Assembly (NCBI GenBank): GCA_022432975.1
Contig: CM039509.1
Coordinates: forward strand, 17,483,261-17,547,260
DNA from: Begonia masoniana
Taxonomy: Eukaryota > Streptophyta > Magnoliopsida > Cucurbitales > Begoniaceae
Reading direction: 5' to 3'
DNA: 64,000 nucleotides
Shown: in pieces, positions 11,150 through 23,800 of the stretch
Numbering within the stretch: position 1 is the first letter of the stretch
How the letters are laid out: each line of letters begins with the position of its first letter
Notes under the pieces: model-generated
What the model was told of the DNA's origin: nothing
Databases searched by the model: none
The model's input: only the letters and a program-made list of their open reading frames with translations
Program-made: the position numbers and the translations under genes

Positions 11150-12280
11150 CAAACTGAACCGAACTAACGAACCGACTCGAACCAAACCAGCACTGTTCAC
11201 CCGACCCGAACCAAATTTCGACCCAAATTGAACTGGACCAATCGGTGATTTAACCGGTAAGAAATTTCTGTCCAAATTCTTTTAAAGTTGGAATAAATTA
11301 AGTTGGAATTTAATAGTAATATTCGAATTGAGCAGGATATTATTCTAGAAATTTTTAGAAAATCCCGATAAACGTTAATTGCTCGGAATCCAAGTAAGTG
11401 AAATATAAAGTTTTGGCTACGGCCCTACATCACACGATATATATTATAATTATTTTATTTTTCAGTCACATGTGTTCAATGATTGAGCACGTATGTTATA
11501 ATATCGACATATAATAGTTTAAAAGATAAAATGGATAGGTTATTTGCATGTGTATGAAAAAGTAAAAGGGAATTGACGGAAAATGCGATAGCAAAAGCCT
11601 GAACGACAGTGAGATGGTGAGCTTGAGCATATGTTTTAACGTGATAGCAAAAACTTGAACGACAGTGAGATGGTGAGCTTGATCGTTAAAATTAAAAGTA
11701 AAAGATGACGAAGCCTGAATGACAATGAGATGACTAAGTCTTAAAAGAAGGTTGAATTTTCAACCAGTATAACACTGTTAACAGGATTCGGTAAAAGTAA
11801 AAGTAAAAGTAAAAGTTTTGTAACTAGCACGTATTTCCACTTACTGAGTTTTCTCACAGTTTTAACTTGTGATGTAGGTGAATTTTTGTTTGAGGAAGAA
11901 CTAGCTACAATTGAGAACCCTCCAGTGGCAAGCGAGCATACAGATGAAGAGAATATTGTGAATTTCGAAGAAAATGATTTAAATTAGTATGCTTTAATTT
12001 TTAAAAAAATATTTAATGTTTTGTTTTGATTTAAGATTTTGGAAGTAATTGTCGAATTTATCATTTAATAAAGTCTCATAAATTGTTTTAATTATGCGAT
12101 AGTTTCAAAATTTTGACGAATTTATTTTAAAGCTTTTGCGAATTTAAAGCTTTCAATTAATATTTTCAAATTATGAATTAACGCTCAATTTCAAATCATT
12201 TTGGGAAAAATTTTAGGGTTTTCAAATTAGGGTTACAATTTGGGGAAAGAAAATTAGGGATTTTAAATTAGGGCGTTACA
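11150..12280 (+). repeat. Element C 5' LTR, 5'-truncated
   Basis: It matches 26155-27316 closely and ends GGGCGTTACA, followed by a PBS-like TGGTATTAGAGA (12284-12295, one change from TGGTATCAGAGA). The intron-2-like part is 11394-11877: donor CCAA|GTAAGT, CCTACATCACACG at 11424-11436 and CTTGTGATGTAGG at 11866-11878 (12 of 13 complementary). Inside it, a block with GACAGTGAGATGGTGAGCTTGA is repeated near 11605 and 11660 (start and end are given; the core is GAACGACAGTGAGATGGTG). Confidence 0.85.
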
Positions 12281-12589
12281 ATTTGGTATTAGAGAACAAG
12301 GTTTGGAAAACGATTCTGTATACTACTCTGTATGCTCACGTGCACCTGTAAGATTGTGTAACGACCCCGACCCGGCCAGGGCCGCCACGGAAAGACCATA
12401 ACATAATCTTAACTTAAATCCTCAAATAGCTCGCGTAAAATTTTTCATTTTATATCACTCGTAATGTTTCGACTTCTAAACCACTAAATCGAAGTCTCAG
12501 ATTATTGAAATCCTTTAAAATCATTCAAATAATCAATACATTAAACTAAGAAACAATTAAAAGGGCAAAATCGTCAAAGTGCCCCGCAT

Positions 12590-12842
12590 AGGGAGGGGCG
12601 ATCAGTCGCCCTCCCTGCTGGCGATCGCTCGCCAGCAAAGTAACGAGGGGCGATCGATCGCCCAATTTGGGCAATCGTTCGCCCCACATGATTGCCCAGC
12701 GATCGCCTAACAGGCGATCGCTCGGCAACCGCTCTGGAAATTTGATTCCAGAGCGTTGCCTTAACCATCCAACCACCGATCGATCGCCACCCTAGGGGCG
12801 ATCGATCGGCAAGCGCTCTGGACTTGGAATTCCAGAGCGCTG
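12590..12842. repeat. GATCG-palindrome cluster in B LTR
   Basis: At least eight short inverted repeats are packed in 250 bp, for example GGGGCGATCGATCGCCC, GGCGATCGCTCGCC, CGATCGCC..GGCGATCG, and CCAGAGCG repeated in both orientations. The right LTR has the same cluster at about 18405-18660. Transcribed RNA would fold into a chain of hairpins; single-stranded DNA would too. The function is unknown. Confidence 0.75.
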
Positions 12843-13407
12843 CCTCCTCTTTTTCTTTTCCCCCATCACATACCCCTTCACCACTTCTCCAAAATTCTCA
12901 CTAACACCTCACCCACCATTTAACAACACATTCCCACCTAGCTCATCAATTCATAAATCACGACTGAACAAAACAAAATACACCTAAAACGTATTTAAAT
13001 TGCATAGAATCGAACCACGTGGATCGTTCTAAATCCGGGCGTATCCTTACAGTTTAAAACACCTAAAATCATCAAACAACAATCCGACCAATCCACAACA
13101 AACATCACCATAAACATCACAATCCCTAAAATTCTTCCAAAACAAATACATTTTTCAAATCATTCAAGACTACCCCACTCCAAGCCTACATCCACAAAAC
13201 AAATCCCAAAATATTAAACTTCTCCACATATCTTAGAATCCCTCACATTTCTAACATCAAAACAAATTCACATTATTTACCCAAAATAGCACGGAGCACA
13301 CCCACGGTCATCAAACCTTGCCAAAACACACCCCGTCGCCACGAGCACCATCCGTCGACCACCTATTTCTTGTCATCAAGAGAAACTCTCACGTTTTCAC
13401 CTGTCAC

Positions 13408-14397
13408 CTACATCATACAACATAAACATTAAGCCTAATGCTTAGTAAGGGGATGCACTATACTTTACATGTACATGAATGCATTAATTCTTAAAACTTA
13501 TTCATTTACTTGTTCTTATTCTTTTTCATAACATGAATCGTGTTGGGGAGGTAGGCGGTGCGTGTACATAGTCCTTTCGGCCGTATTCATGGTCCAATAT
13601 GGACAGTGATTCATGGTCCCTCGAGTTGGACGGTTTTGTTGTTCATGGCCATACCACCCCATCTTGCATAATCATTTCATACATTTCATTTTCATGCATG
13701 GAAAACATTTCATATGCCGTTGAGAAAACATGATGCATGAGGAAATCTACGTACAACATATCATCAAAACATATCATCAAGCAATTCACAACGTACATAG
13801 ACATACACTAATCTTAACGAACTCCACAAACAACTAATAACTAACATCCTAGGCTACCCGACTCATTAAACTCCACAATCAAAAAATCATCATCAAAACA
13901 ACAAAAGCCTAATGTTGACACGATGTAGGGCCTTAAGGGCCGGAAACCTAACACCCACTTACCTGGCGTCCGTAGCAAGCCGTGCACCGTCTGTAAAGTT
14001 GTCTTCACCTAAAGCATTTCACAATTAAGGACATTAAAATCGATCCTAATTAAATGAATTCTAAACTTAAATTAAGCTTCTAGCCAAAGCTATTTTCTCT
14101 AAAACTTGTATTAAAGTCTCTCGGGCATTTCATCGAGCACGTTGCGCTCACAATTTACTTAACCTCCATTAATGGTTTTCCAATAATCTCTAATATCAAA
14201 ACTTTAACCTAAATCCACCAATAATCATTAATTCATATAATCTACTTAAATAACGACAAATGTATCACTAATTAGCATAAAAGCACAATACCATCGATTT
14301 CTAACTAAAACCCCATAATCCTCAACCCTAAAACAATAACCCTAATAAAATAAATCCCTAAAACAACATCCAAAGGAGTCTAGAGCTTAGAACTTAC
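13408..14397 (-). promoter_or_regulatory. Two-intron leader module in B LTR
   Basis: Read on the minus strand: donor 1 TAG|GTAAGT (14397), acceptor 1 GCTTTAG|GTGAAG (14009), middle exon 46 nt, donor 2 CCAG|GTAAGT (13962) and acceptor 2 GATGTAG|GTGAC (13408). The intron-2 start has CCCTACATCGTG; its acceptor side has GTTGTATGATGTAGG. Eight bases (GATGTAGG) pair perfectly, with more pairing beyond a mismatch. Splicing is inferred. Confidence 0.5.
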
Positions 14398-14941
14398 CTA
14401 GAGTATCGACTTGGGGAAGAAATTCGAAGAGAAAATCGTTGGAAGGAGAGCGTTGATCGGCGTTAAAGGAAACGGCCGTGGGGGAGAAAATGTCGCCAAG
14501 GGAGAGGAGAAACCACGTTCTGGAAAAACTGAAATGAAAGGGGGGAGGAGTTTTGGGTTTTATTTAAATTTTTAACCTTGCAAATTACTTAAATGCCCTT
14601 CCCTCAATTTCTTGCTTAATTTATTATTTCATCTATCGATTTGGATTCCCAAAACGTCCTCATTCCTCCAAATATTCCAACTTATTCCTACGGTTCTAAT
14701 GAAACTCTCTGTTCGTAAAACGGACTTAATTTACTATTTTTACGACTTAAAACACCATAGGCGAAAAACCGTAACTCGGCGTTACACTATCGATTTGGAT
14801 TTCTAAAAATTTACTTATTCTTCTAAAAATCTCCATAAATTCCTAGGGTCCTAATAAAACCTCCCGCTCACAAAACGAACCTAATTTGCTTATTTACAAA
14901 AATACCCTTGGAGCGAAAACTCAAAAAACTTGGGTGTTACA

Positions 14942-17015
14942 TCCTTCCCTCCTTAATTGGAATTTTGTCCCCAAAATTGCTATGTGGTTAACTTCTAATT
15001 ACTCGCCCTCACATTATATAAGTACGATGCTCGTAATACTAACCTTGACACCCTTATGGTCTTACTCACCATTTGGGTCTTGATAGTTTTCTATATCTCC
15101 AAAGCTCTAAATCCTTCTAACTACGCACTTCGTAACTCAATCGCTCATACACTCATCGACTTTGACTTAATCCTCTGTCACTTAGAACCTCGAATTTCCT
15201 CTAACTTAACCTCGAACTAAGTTCATTCAGTTTCTAACTCTTCAAATTTCGTGACAACAATTCGTACCTAATCGCATCAAACCCTCAAAGCTTCTTCAAT
15301 TCTATGACACTAAGGACCTGATACGTAGATCTCTCATCCTAATCCTCTATTTCAAACTCATCTTTACATTACTATCTAATTTCCTGTTTATCATTTTCAC
15401 TTTCTGGACCTACTCACCTTGGGCAATTATAACATTTCCTTAATCACCCTAATGCAATCCCCATGTCCAAAGCTTTCAATACATAAATCTACTCACTATC
15501 ATCTCAAGTTATTCTCTAACTTCTCATAATTATGTCTACTATGCTCGTTTATCCAACTCTTACATTGGTCGTCATCAATCACTAACGAATTCTTAAGTCT
15601 AAACTAATTCGTTAAACTATTCACCCAACTCCTTAAAGGGTGCATAAACATTTCGACATAACTTACGAGCCAAAAATTTACTAAACCTCATGATTTACTC
15701 TCACTTCTTGCACAGTCTTCGTGCAAATCTTTCTCCCTTTCATCCAGTATACTCCCAATTCCTCACCAATCTCTCTAATCGCACGATTCACATTCGAGCT
15801 TAACTTCAAATCTAAACCCTTTGTTTAATTGACAATGTCCTATACTTATTCTTAATATTTCACAAGGACTTCCCCGAAGTTACTAACTAGCCTACTATCT
15901 TTCATTCCTTCTAGTCAGTTTCTAAATATTCTCCTTGGCTTCTTCACAATGACTTATCTAACAATTTTCTTGTTAGCAAACTTGTTGTAAATAAATTTAC
16001 AATCTTAATCCCAATCTTCTAAAATTCTCAAATCTTGTCCTTCCATTTTTTTCCAAAACTTAGAAATATCTCTTCCATAAAGTCTCCCCTCCTAGTTCCT
16101 CGAGCACTGACGTTTCTACATCCACCCCAGAAATAAGCCTCATGTTTTGGGTTCTTAACTTACTCTGCATCAACTATAGACTCGTTCCCTAACTCCAACG
16201 CTCATAACCGGAAAAATTTGAGATCTTTTACCTCATTACGTTTCCTATAATTGATACTTACTCCTACCAATTTACCATCTCTTTTAACTCTTAAACTCTA
16301 TCCTATGTTCCTCGGTTAAGCAGTACCCCAATGCCTAACGCGTCTACTAATTACTGGTCACCCTTAACTTCATTAAGTTTTCTTTTCTATATAGTGACGG
16401 TCATAATCTTTCCACGTATCATTAATTGTCCTTCGTTGCTTAGTCCTTTAAGATGGTACCTATCTCATAGAGAACGACTAAATTATATAATTCGGGTATC
16501 ACCTTTCGTAGAACCTTGATCCTTTATTGTCTTTAGATTTATTAACTTACTCACCTCGCTTAAATCTCTTTGTTTCTCACATCAATATTGGTCAATACGA
16601 ATTCTCCTAGGCAATCACCCAGATTATACATCCAAGACTTTGTACCGATCAATCACATTATCCTTGTAAAAGTAAGCAACATCTTCCTTATTCTCTCAAC
16701 AGTTTACTTAAGCTAAACACCCAAACATTATCTTCCTACATATACTTCCAACTTCACGCGAGCCTAAATATATAAGTTTCTACTATGTTATCCTATTCAC
16801 TTAGACGTACCGGTAGTATCAAAGCCAGGTTACCTATCTTGATGCCTACAATCTCGTTCTCCTTAATTGAGGTCTACATCATCGTATCTCTCACTCCTCA
16901 CATTCTCTAACCTACTCCTGTCTATCACTCTAATATCGTCATTAAATTGTAACTTTTAACCACAACTCCACTCTATTAGTTACTGAAATAAAATTATACC
17001 TAAAACCACAATCGG
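14942..17015 (-). other. Non-coding internal region of element B
   Basis: The stretch next to the LTR is purine-rich on the minus strand (AAGGAGGGAAGGA, the polypurine tract). The remaining ~2 kb is pyrimidine-rich on the plus strand and holds no reading frame above about 65 codons and no recognisable protease, RT, RNase H or integrase motif. It takes the place of pol. Confidence 0.7.
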
Positions 17016-18005
17016 TTAGGCAGCTTTCTTATCTTTGGTCATGGTAATTATCCTCGAAGGACCATTCGGTAGCTTCTTATTCAGCCCTAAACAATCTCTG
17101 GCTTTGTGACCACTTCTATCGCACCTAAAACACCAGCCCGAATACAATCTGCACTCCTCAAAATGACCCTTCTGACATGTATGGCACAGAGGAGCTTGAC
17201 GAGCTCTGTGGGGTCGTTTGTCCCTATCTTGCACAATCATTGAATTATTGGGCCTCTTAATATCCCTCGCTGGTTGTGGCCTTTCATCAACTGGGGGTGG
17301 CAGAAATTTGCTGAGGGACCCCTCAACGGACTTCTCTTGACTTTTATTCTGAAGTTCTACTTCTAACTCAAAAGCTTGTACAATTACTTCGTCGTAGGAA
17401 GCACCCCTAACTCTATACATTTTCACACCCTTATAAATGTCCTCCTTCAATCCTTGCACAAAATAATAGGTCTTATTTTCTTTCTCCTTTCCTAGGTGGC
17501 TGACGGAACGAGTTAACGCTTCGAATTCTCTAACGTACTCTGCGACCGTACCTGTCTGTCGAAATTGGGGAAACTCTAACATCTTATTTGTCCATGCAAC
17601 TTTGTAAATATATTCCTCATAAAACAATTCCTTGAATGGTCCCCATAAAATTTCCCTCACATTAACCATGACCTTGACATTGTCCCACCAAAGTCTTGCA
17701 TCTCCCACCAGATGACACATCACATAAGAAACCTTATCTACCTCCTTCACCTTAATAATGTCAAACAATCTTTCCATTGCTCGAACCCACACCTCGGCCT
17801 GTATCGGATCTATAACACATCCATCAAATATAGGAGGTCGAAACTCACTAGTTTGTTCACTACCCCGGTCCTATGAAGTACTATCTTGTCCATTACTATA
17901 TCCATCTCGATTGAGTAAAATCCCTATCTGTTCTGATGGTCGGTGCACTATATCCATAAGCTGACTATTAGGATTCTCCTCGAGTTTTCTAGGTGCTTTC
18001 GACAT
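17016..18005 (-). pseudogene. Element B gag with one in-frame stop
   Basis: The frame starts at ATG 18003-18005 (MSKAPRKLEENP) and stays open except for a TAG at about 17871, after which 17870-17016 continues in the same frame. The visible retrotransposon gag core includes DARLWWDNVK, TVAEYVREFEALTR and YYFVQGLKEDIYKGV, then a CHTC...H...C finger-like segment and one CCHC knuckle (CFRCDRSGHKARDC). The product would form virus-like particles and bind RNA. It ends MTKDKKAA, at the point where gag of element C continues into protease, so pol is cleanly absent. The TAG may be a simple nonsense change; without it the gag would be about 330 residues. Confidence 0.82.
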
Positions 18006-18154
18006 TTTCTTGTTCCTAGACACATTAGAGAACACACACAAAATAAACAATTTAGAATCATACTTAAACTTAAACACTTACAGTCGATGGAGAGTCCTCG
18101 TGCGGCGGTGTGTTTTTGGCAGGATTTCACAGAATTCGCTTTTAAAACTCCGTC

Positions 18155-18166
18155 TCTCTGATACCA
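18155..18166 (-). other. Element B primer-binding site
   Basis: On the minus strand TGGTATCAGAGA lies a few bases inside the LTR that begins at 18171. It is the same initiator tRNA-Met type as in A, D and I. Confidence 0.8.
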
Positions 18167-18170
18167 TAAT

Positions 18171-20757
18171 TGTAACGACCCCGACCCGGCCAGGGCCGCC
18201 ACGGAAAGACCATAACATAATCTTAACTTAAATCCTCAAATAGCTCGCGTAAAATTTTTCTTTTTATATCACTCGTAACGTTTCGACTTCTAAACCACTA
18301 AATCGAAGTCTCAGATTATTGAAATCCCTTAAAATCATTCAAATAATCAATAAATTAAACTAAGAAACAATTAAAAGGGCAAAATCATCAAAGTGCCCCG
18401 TATAGGGAGGGGCGATCAGTCGCCCTCCCTGCTGGCGATCGCTCGCCAGCAAAGTAAAATCGAGGGGCGATCGATCGCCCAATTTGGGCAATCGTTCGCC
18501 CCACATGATTGCCCAGCGATCGCCTGTTAGGCGATCGCTCGGCAACCGCTCTGGAAATTTGATTCTAGAGCGTTGCCTTAACCATCCAACCACCGATCGA
18601 TCGCCACCACAGGGGCGATCGATCGGCAAGCGCTCTGGACTTGGAATTCCAGAGCGCTGCCTCCTCTTTTTCTTTTCCCCCATCACATACCCTTCACCAC
18701 TTCTCCAAAATTCTCACTAACACCTCACCCACCATTTAACAACACATTCCCACCTAGCTCATCAATTCATAAATCACGACTGAACAAAACAAAATACACC
18801 TAAAACGTATTTAAATTGCATAGAATCGAACCACGTGGATCGTTCTAAATCCGGGCATATCCTTACAGTTTAAAACACCTAAAATCATCAAACAACAATC
18901 CGACCAATCCACAACAAACATCACCATAAACATCACAATCCCTAAAATTCTTCCAAAACAAATACATTTTTCAAATCATTCAAGACTACCCCACTCCAAG
19001 CCTACATCCACAAAAAAAATCCCAAAATATTAAACTTCTCCACATATCTTAGAATCCATCACATTTCTAACATCAAAACAAATCCACATTATTTACCCAA
19101 AATAGCTCGGAGCACACCCACGGTCATCGAACCTTGCCAAAACACACCCCGTCGCCACGAGCACCATCCGTCGACCACCTATTTCTTGTCATCAAGAGAA
19201 ACTCTCACGTTTTCACCTGTCACCTACATCATACAACATAAACATTAAGCCTAATGCTTAGTAAGGGGATGCACTATACTTTACATGTACATGAATGCAT
19301 GAATTCTTAAAACTTATTCATTTACTTGTTCTTATTCTTTTTCATAACATGAATCGTGTTGGGGAGGTAGGCGGTGCGTGTACATAGTCCTTTCGGCCGT
19401 ATTCATGGTCCAATATAGACAGTGATTCATGGTCCCTCAAGTTGGACGGTTTTGTTGTTCATGGCCATACCACCCCATCTTGCATAATCATTTCATACAT
19501 TTCATTTTCATGCATGGAAAACATTTCATATGCCGTTGAGAAAACATGATGCATGAGGAAATCTACGTACAACACATCATCAAAACATATCATCAAGCAA
19601 TTCACAACGTACATAGACATACACCAATCTTAACAAACTCCACAAACAACTAATAACTAACATCCTAGGCTACCTGACTCATTAAACCCCACAATCAAAA
19701 AATCATCATCAAAACAAATAAAGCCTAACGTTGACACGATGTAGGGCCTTAAGAGCCGAAAACCTAACGCCCACTTACCTGGCGTCCGTAGCAAGCCGTG
19801 CACCGTCTGTAAAGTCATCTCCACCTAAAGCATTTCACAATCAAGGACATTAAAATCGATCCTAATTAAATGAATTCTAAACTTAAATTAAGCTTCTAGC
19901 CAAAGCTATTTTCTCGAAAACTTGTATTAAAGTCTCTCGGGCATTTCATCAAGCACGTTGCGCTCACAATTTACTTAACCTCCATTAATGGTTTTCCAAT
20001 AATGTCCAATATCAAAACTTTAACCTAAATCCACCAATAACCATTAATTCATTTAATCTACCTAAATAACGACAAATGTATCACTAATTAGCATAAAAGC
20101 ACAATACCATCGATTTCTAACTAAAACCCCATAATCCTCAACCCTAAATCAATAACCCTGTTAAAATAAATCCCTAAAACAACATCCAAAGGAGTCTAGA
20201 GCTTAGAACTTACCTAGAGTATCAACTTGGGGAAGAAAGTCGAAGAGAAAATCGTCGAAAGGAGAGCGTTGATCGGCGTTAAAGGAAACGACCGTGAGGG
20301 AGAAAATGTCGCCAAGGGAGAGGAGAAACCACGTTCTGGAAAAACTGAAATGAAAGGGGGGAGGAGTTTTGGTTTTTATTTAAATTTTTAACCTTGTAAA
20401 TTACTTAAATGCCCTTCCCTCAATTTCTCACTTAATTTATTATTTCATCTATCGATTTGGATTCCCGAAACGTCCTCATTCCTCCAAATATTCTAATTTA
20501 TTCCTAGGGTTCTAACGAAACTGTCTGTTCGTAAAACAGACTTAATTTACTATTTTTACGACTTAAAACACTATAGGCGGAAAACCGTAACTCGGCATTA
20601 CACTATCGATTTGGATTTCTAAAAATTTACTTATTCTTCTAAAAATCCCTATAAATTCTTAGGGTCCTAATAAAATCTCCCTCTCACAAAACGGACCTAA
20701 TTTGCTTTTTTACAAAAATACCCTTGGAGCGAAAACTCGAAAAACTTGTGTGTTACA
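18171..20757 (-). repeat. Element B 5' LTR (right copy)
   Basis: It is 2587 bp, TGTAACGACC to GTGTTACA on the plus strand, and nearly identical to 12357-14941. It has the same leader module and palindrome cluster. High similarity between the two LTRs points to a fairly recent insertion compared with the host element C. Confidence 0.92.
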
Positions 20758-20891
20758 GATTGTCAATCAGCAAGTAAGTCGGTATTAAGATTTATATTTT
20801 GTTAAAAGCATGTTAGGCAATATTGTAGTATATTTCAAAAATAAGTATATAAGACAGATTTTCTTAAAATAAAATCATTGTGATGTAGACT

Positions 20892-23800
20892 ATGGCTAAT
20901 CGTAGAGGAGATAGAAATGATCGGGATGCTTTACTCGATCGGATGATGGATATGATCGAGATGCATGTAGACAAAACGAACAACTGTCACAAGCAGCTAA
21001 TGCGGCAGCTCAGGCAGCCACCGCCGCAGCTCAAGCAACGATTATGCAGGCCCAAGTTCCTAATAGGCCTCGGCATGCAGATATGGATTTCGACAGATTT
21101 TGACGTTTGGACCCTCCAAATTTCTATGGCAATTTAGCTGATATGGCAGCAGCAGATGATTGGATTGGGACCATTGAGGAAATCTTTGAGCATGCCAAAA
21201 TTGCTGAGGAAGAGAAAGTTCTTTGTGCATCTTCTATTTTTCGGATGGATGCACGTTATTGGTGGGACTCAGTAAAAGCAATGCATCCGGTTGCTACCAT
21301 GACCTGGGAGAAATTCAAGGAGTTATTCAACGAGAAGTACTTCACAGACTCAATGATGGATGCCAAAGCTGAGGAATTTATGGCTCTCAAGCAGACCAGA
21401 GGCGTTATGGAGTATCTGCATAAATTTGAGCAATTGTCTCGTTATGTCCCTCACATTGCTGGTAACGAGACTATGAAGGTGAAGCGGTTCATTCAAGGAC
21501 TAAGGGCAGAGATACTCAAGGAGATCCGACTCATTACCTCCAAGAACTCTTCATTCGCATTTGTAGTAGAGAAAGCACTGGCTGCAGAGCAAGGAGAGAA
21601 GGAAGTTATCAAGGCCCAGGAATTACGAAGGAGATATAACCATGCAACTCAAGCTGTACGAGGTAGAATTCCACCACAACAAATAACTGGATTTAAGCGA
21701 CCTATGAACAGTGGACCTGTTGGAGGACCTTCTAAATTTGCTGGAGGACCTTCCAAGTTTGTGAAGAAGGAACCTACGACAACGAATGCACATTTATGTC
21801 CCACATGCAAGAAGTCACATTTTGGAGAGTGTCGCGTATAGGCCAACACATGTTTTAAATGTAGTCAACCTGGACACTATATTAGTAATTTCCCAAAGAA
21901 TGCCCAGGAGAAACCCAAGACAACTGCTAGAGTCTTTGCCATGACCAAGGATGAAGCTGAAGGAAATGCATCTTTGGTGACAGGTTTGATATTTATTTCT
22001 TGCATATCTTCTAGCATATTAATTGATTCTGGAGCTACGCATTCATTTATATCCCTTGAGCATGCTAAGAAGTTTGATATTAAGGTAGAGTCTCTAGAAC
22101 ATAATATGGGAGTAGCTACACCTTCGGGCAAAGTTATGTTTGCCGATTCTATTATTAGAATGTGCGAAGTGTGTATTGGGAAAAATCAACTAGAAGTTGA
22201 TTTAATTATCTTGGCAATGTACAATTACGATGTTATCCTTGGAATGGATTGGCTTACCAATCATTATGCAACCATCGATTGTCGAAAGAGAATAGTGAAG
22301 TTTCAACTCCCTGGAGCAAAGCCATTTTTCTTCTATGGGAATTCTAAAAGTTCAAGAGTTCCAGTAATATCTGCTATGCGAGCTTGAAGCTTATTAAATT
22401 CTGGATGCGTTGAAATTCTAGCCAGCATTATATGTACTGAACCTGAAGAAGCAACGACATTGGATATGGTGCTGATAGTTAATGAATTTCCTAATGTCTT
22501 TCCTGATGACCTGACTATGTTACCACCTGCGAGAGATGTGGAATTCGGTATTGAGATGCTACCTGGAACGGCACCGATCTCTAAAGCTCCTTATAGAATG
22601 GCGCCAAGTGAACTAAAGGAATTGAAGACTCAACTTGACGATTTGCTGGAGAAAGGATTTATCCAACCGAGTTTCTCACCCTAGAGAGCTCTGGTTTTAT
22701 TTGTGAAGAAAAATGATGGATCGATGAGAATGTGTATCAACTACAAAGAGCTCAACAAAGTCACTATAAAGAACAAGTACCCACTGCCAAGAATCAATGA
22801 TTTATTTGATCAATTGAAGGGAGCAGCAGTTTTCTCGAAGGTTGATCTAAGGTCTTGCTATCATCAGCTAAAAATTAAGGAGGACGACGTGTTCAAGACG
22901 GCGTTTCGTACCAGATATGGCCACTTTGAATTCCGAGTCATGCCATTCGGATTAAGTAATGCACCCGCCGCATTTATGGATCTTATAAATCGGACTTTCA
23001 AGACTTTTTTGGATGACTTTGTGATAGTCTTTATTGACGACATCCTTATATACTCAAAGAGCAAGGAGGAGCATGAAGAACATTTAACGATTATCCTATC
23101 TACGTTGAGACACGAGAAGTTATACGCAAAGTTCTCTAAGTGTGAATTTTGGATGGAGAATGTGACTTTTCTTAGCCACATTATTTTAATAGAGGGCGTA
23201 GCAGTGGATCCAGCAAAGATTGAAGTTGTAAGTAAATGGCCTCAACGAAAGAATGCATCTGAAATAAGGAGTTTTCTTGGTCTTGCGGGATATTATCAGA
23301 GATTCGTTGAAGGTTTTTCAACCTTAGCCAACCCGCTAACAAAGCTAACTAGGAAAGGTGTAAAGTATTCATGGACTGATGAGTGCGAGCAAAGCTTTCA
23401 GGAGCTGAAGAAAAGGTTAGTTTCAGCACCCATACTTACTATTCCATCTGGATCAGGGAAATTTGTGGTATATAGTGACGTTTCGAAGTATGGATTGGGA
23501 TGTGTCCTTATGCAAGAAGGAAAGTGGTCGCCTATGCCTCGAGATAGTTGAAGGAACATGAGAAGAACTACCCAACACATGATTTGGAGTTGGCAGCGGT
23601 AGTTCATGCAGTAAAAATCTAGAGGCATTATCTTTATGGAGAAAGGTGCGAGATTTATACGGATCACAAGAGCCTAAAATACTTTCTAACCCAAAAGGAT
23701 CTGAATATGAGGCAGCGCAGATTGTTAGAATTGGTAAAGGATTACGACTGCAAAATAATTTATCATCCTGGCAAAGCTAATGTCGTAGCTGATGCTTTGA

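Larger units (their letters stand above)
12357..14941 (-). repeat. Element B 3' LTR (left copy)
   Basis: On the minus strand it begins TGTAACACCCAAG and ends GGGGTCGTTACA. It is 2585 bp and nearly identical to the right copy. The leader module in plus coordinates: intron 1 14009-14397, 46-nt exon 13963-14008, intron 2 13408-13962. Near its 3' end (12590-12840 on the plus strand) is a dense cluster of GCGATCGATCGCC-type palindromes. Confidence 0.9.
12357..20757 (-). mobile_element. Element B: gag-only non-autonomous LTR retrotransposon
   Basis: B lies in C with a perfect GATTG target duplication (12352-12356 and 20758-20762). LTRs are 12357-14941 and 18171-20757. Read on the minus strand, the order is 5' LTR, PBS (18155-18166), gag (18005-17016), ~2 kb without coding, polypurine tract (14942-14958) and 3' LTR. 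No protease, RT or integrase is present. This fits the TR-GAG class (terminal repeats plus GAG only), which would borrow enzymes from autonomous relatives. Confidence 0.88.

Noticed and set aside
14612..16519. Short plus-strand frames in element B
   Set aside because: They lie antisense in the LTR and the non-coding internal region and have no motifs.
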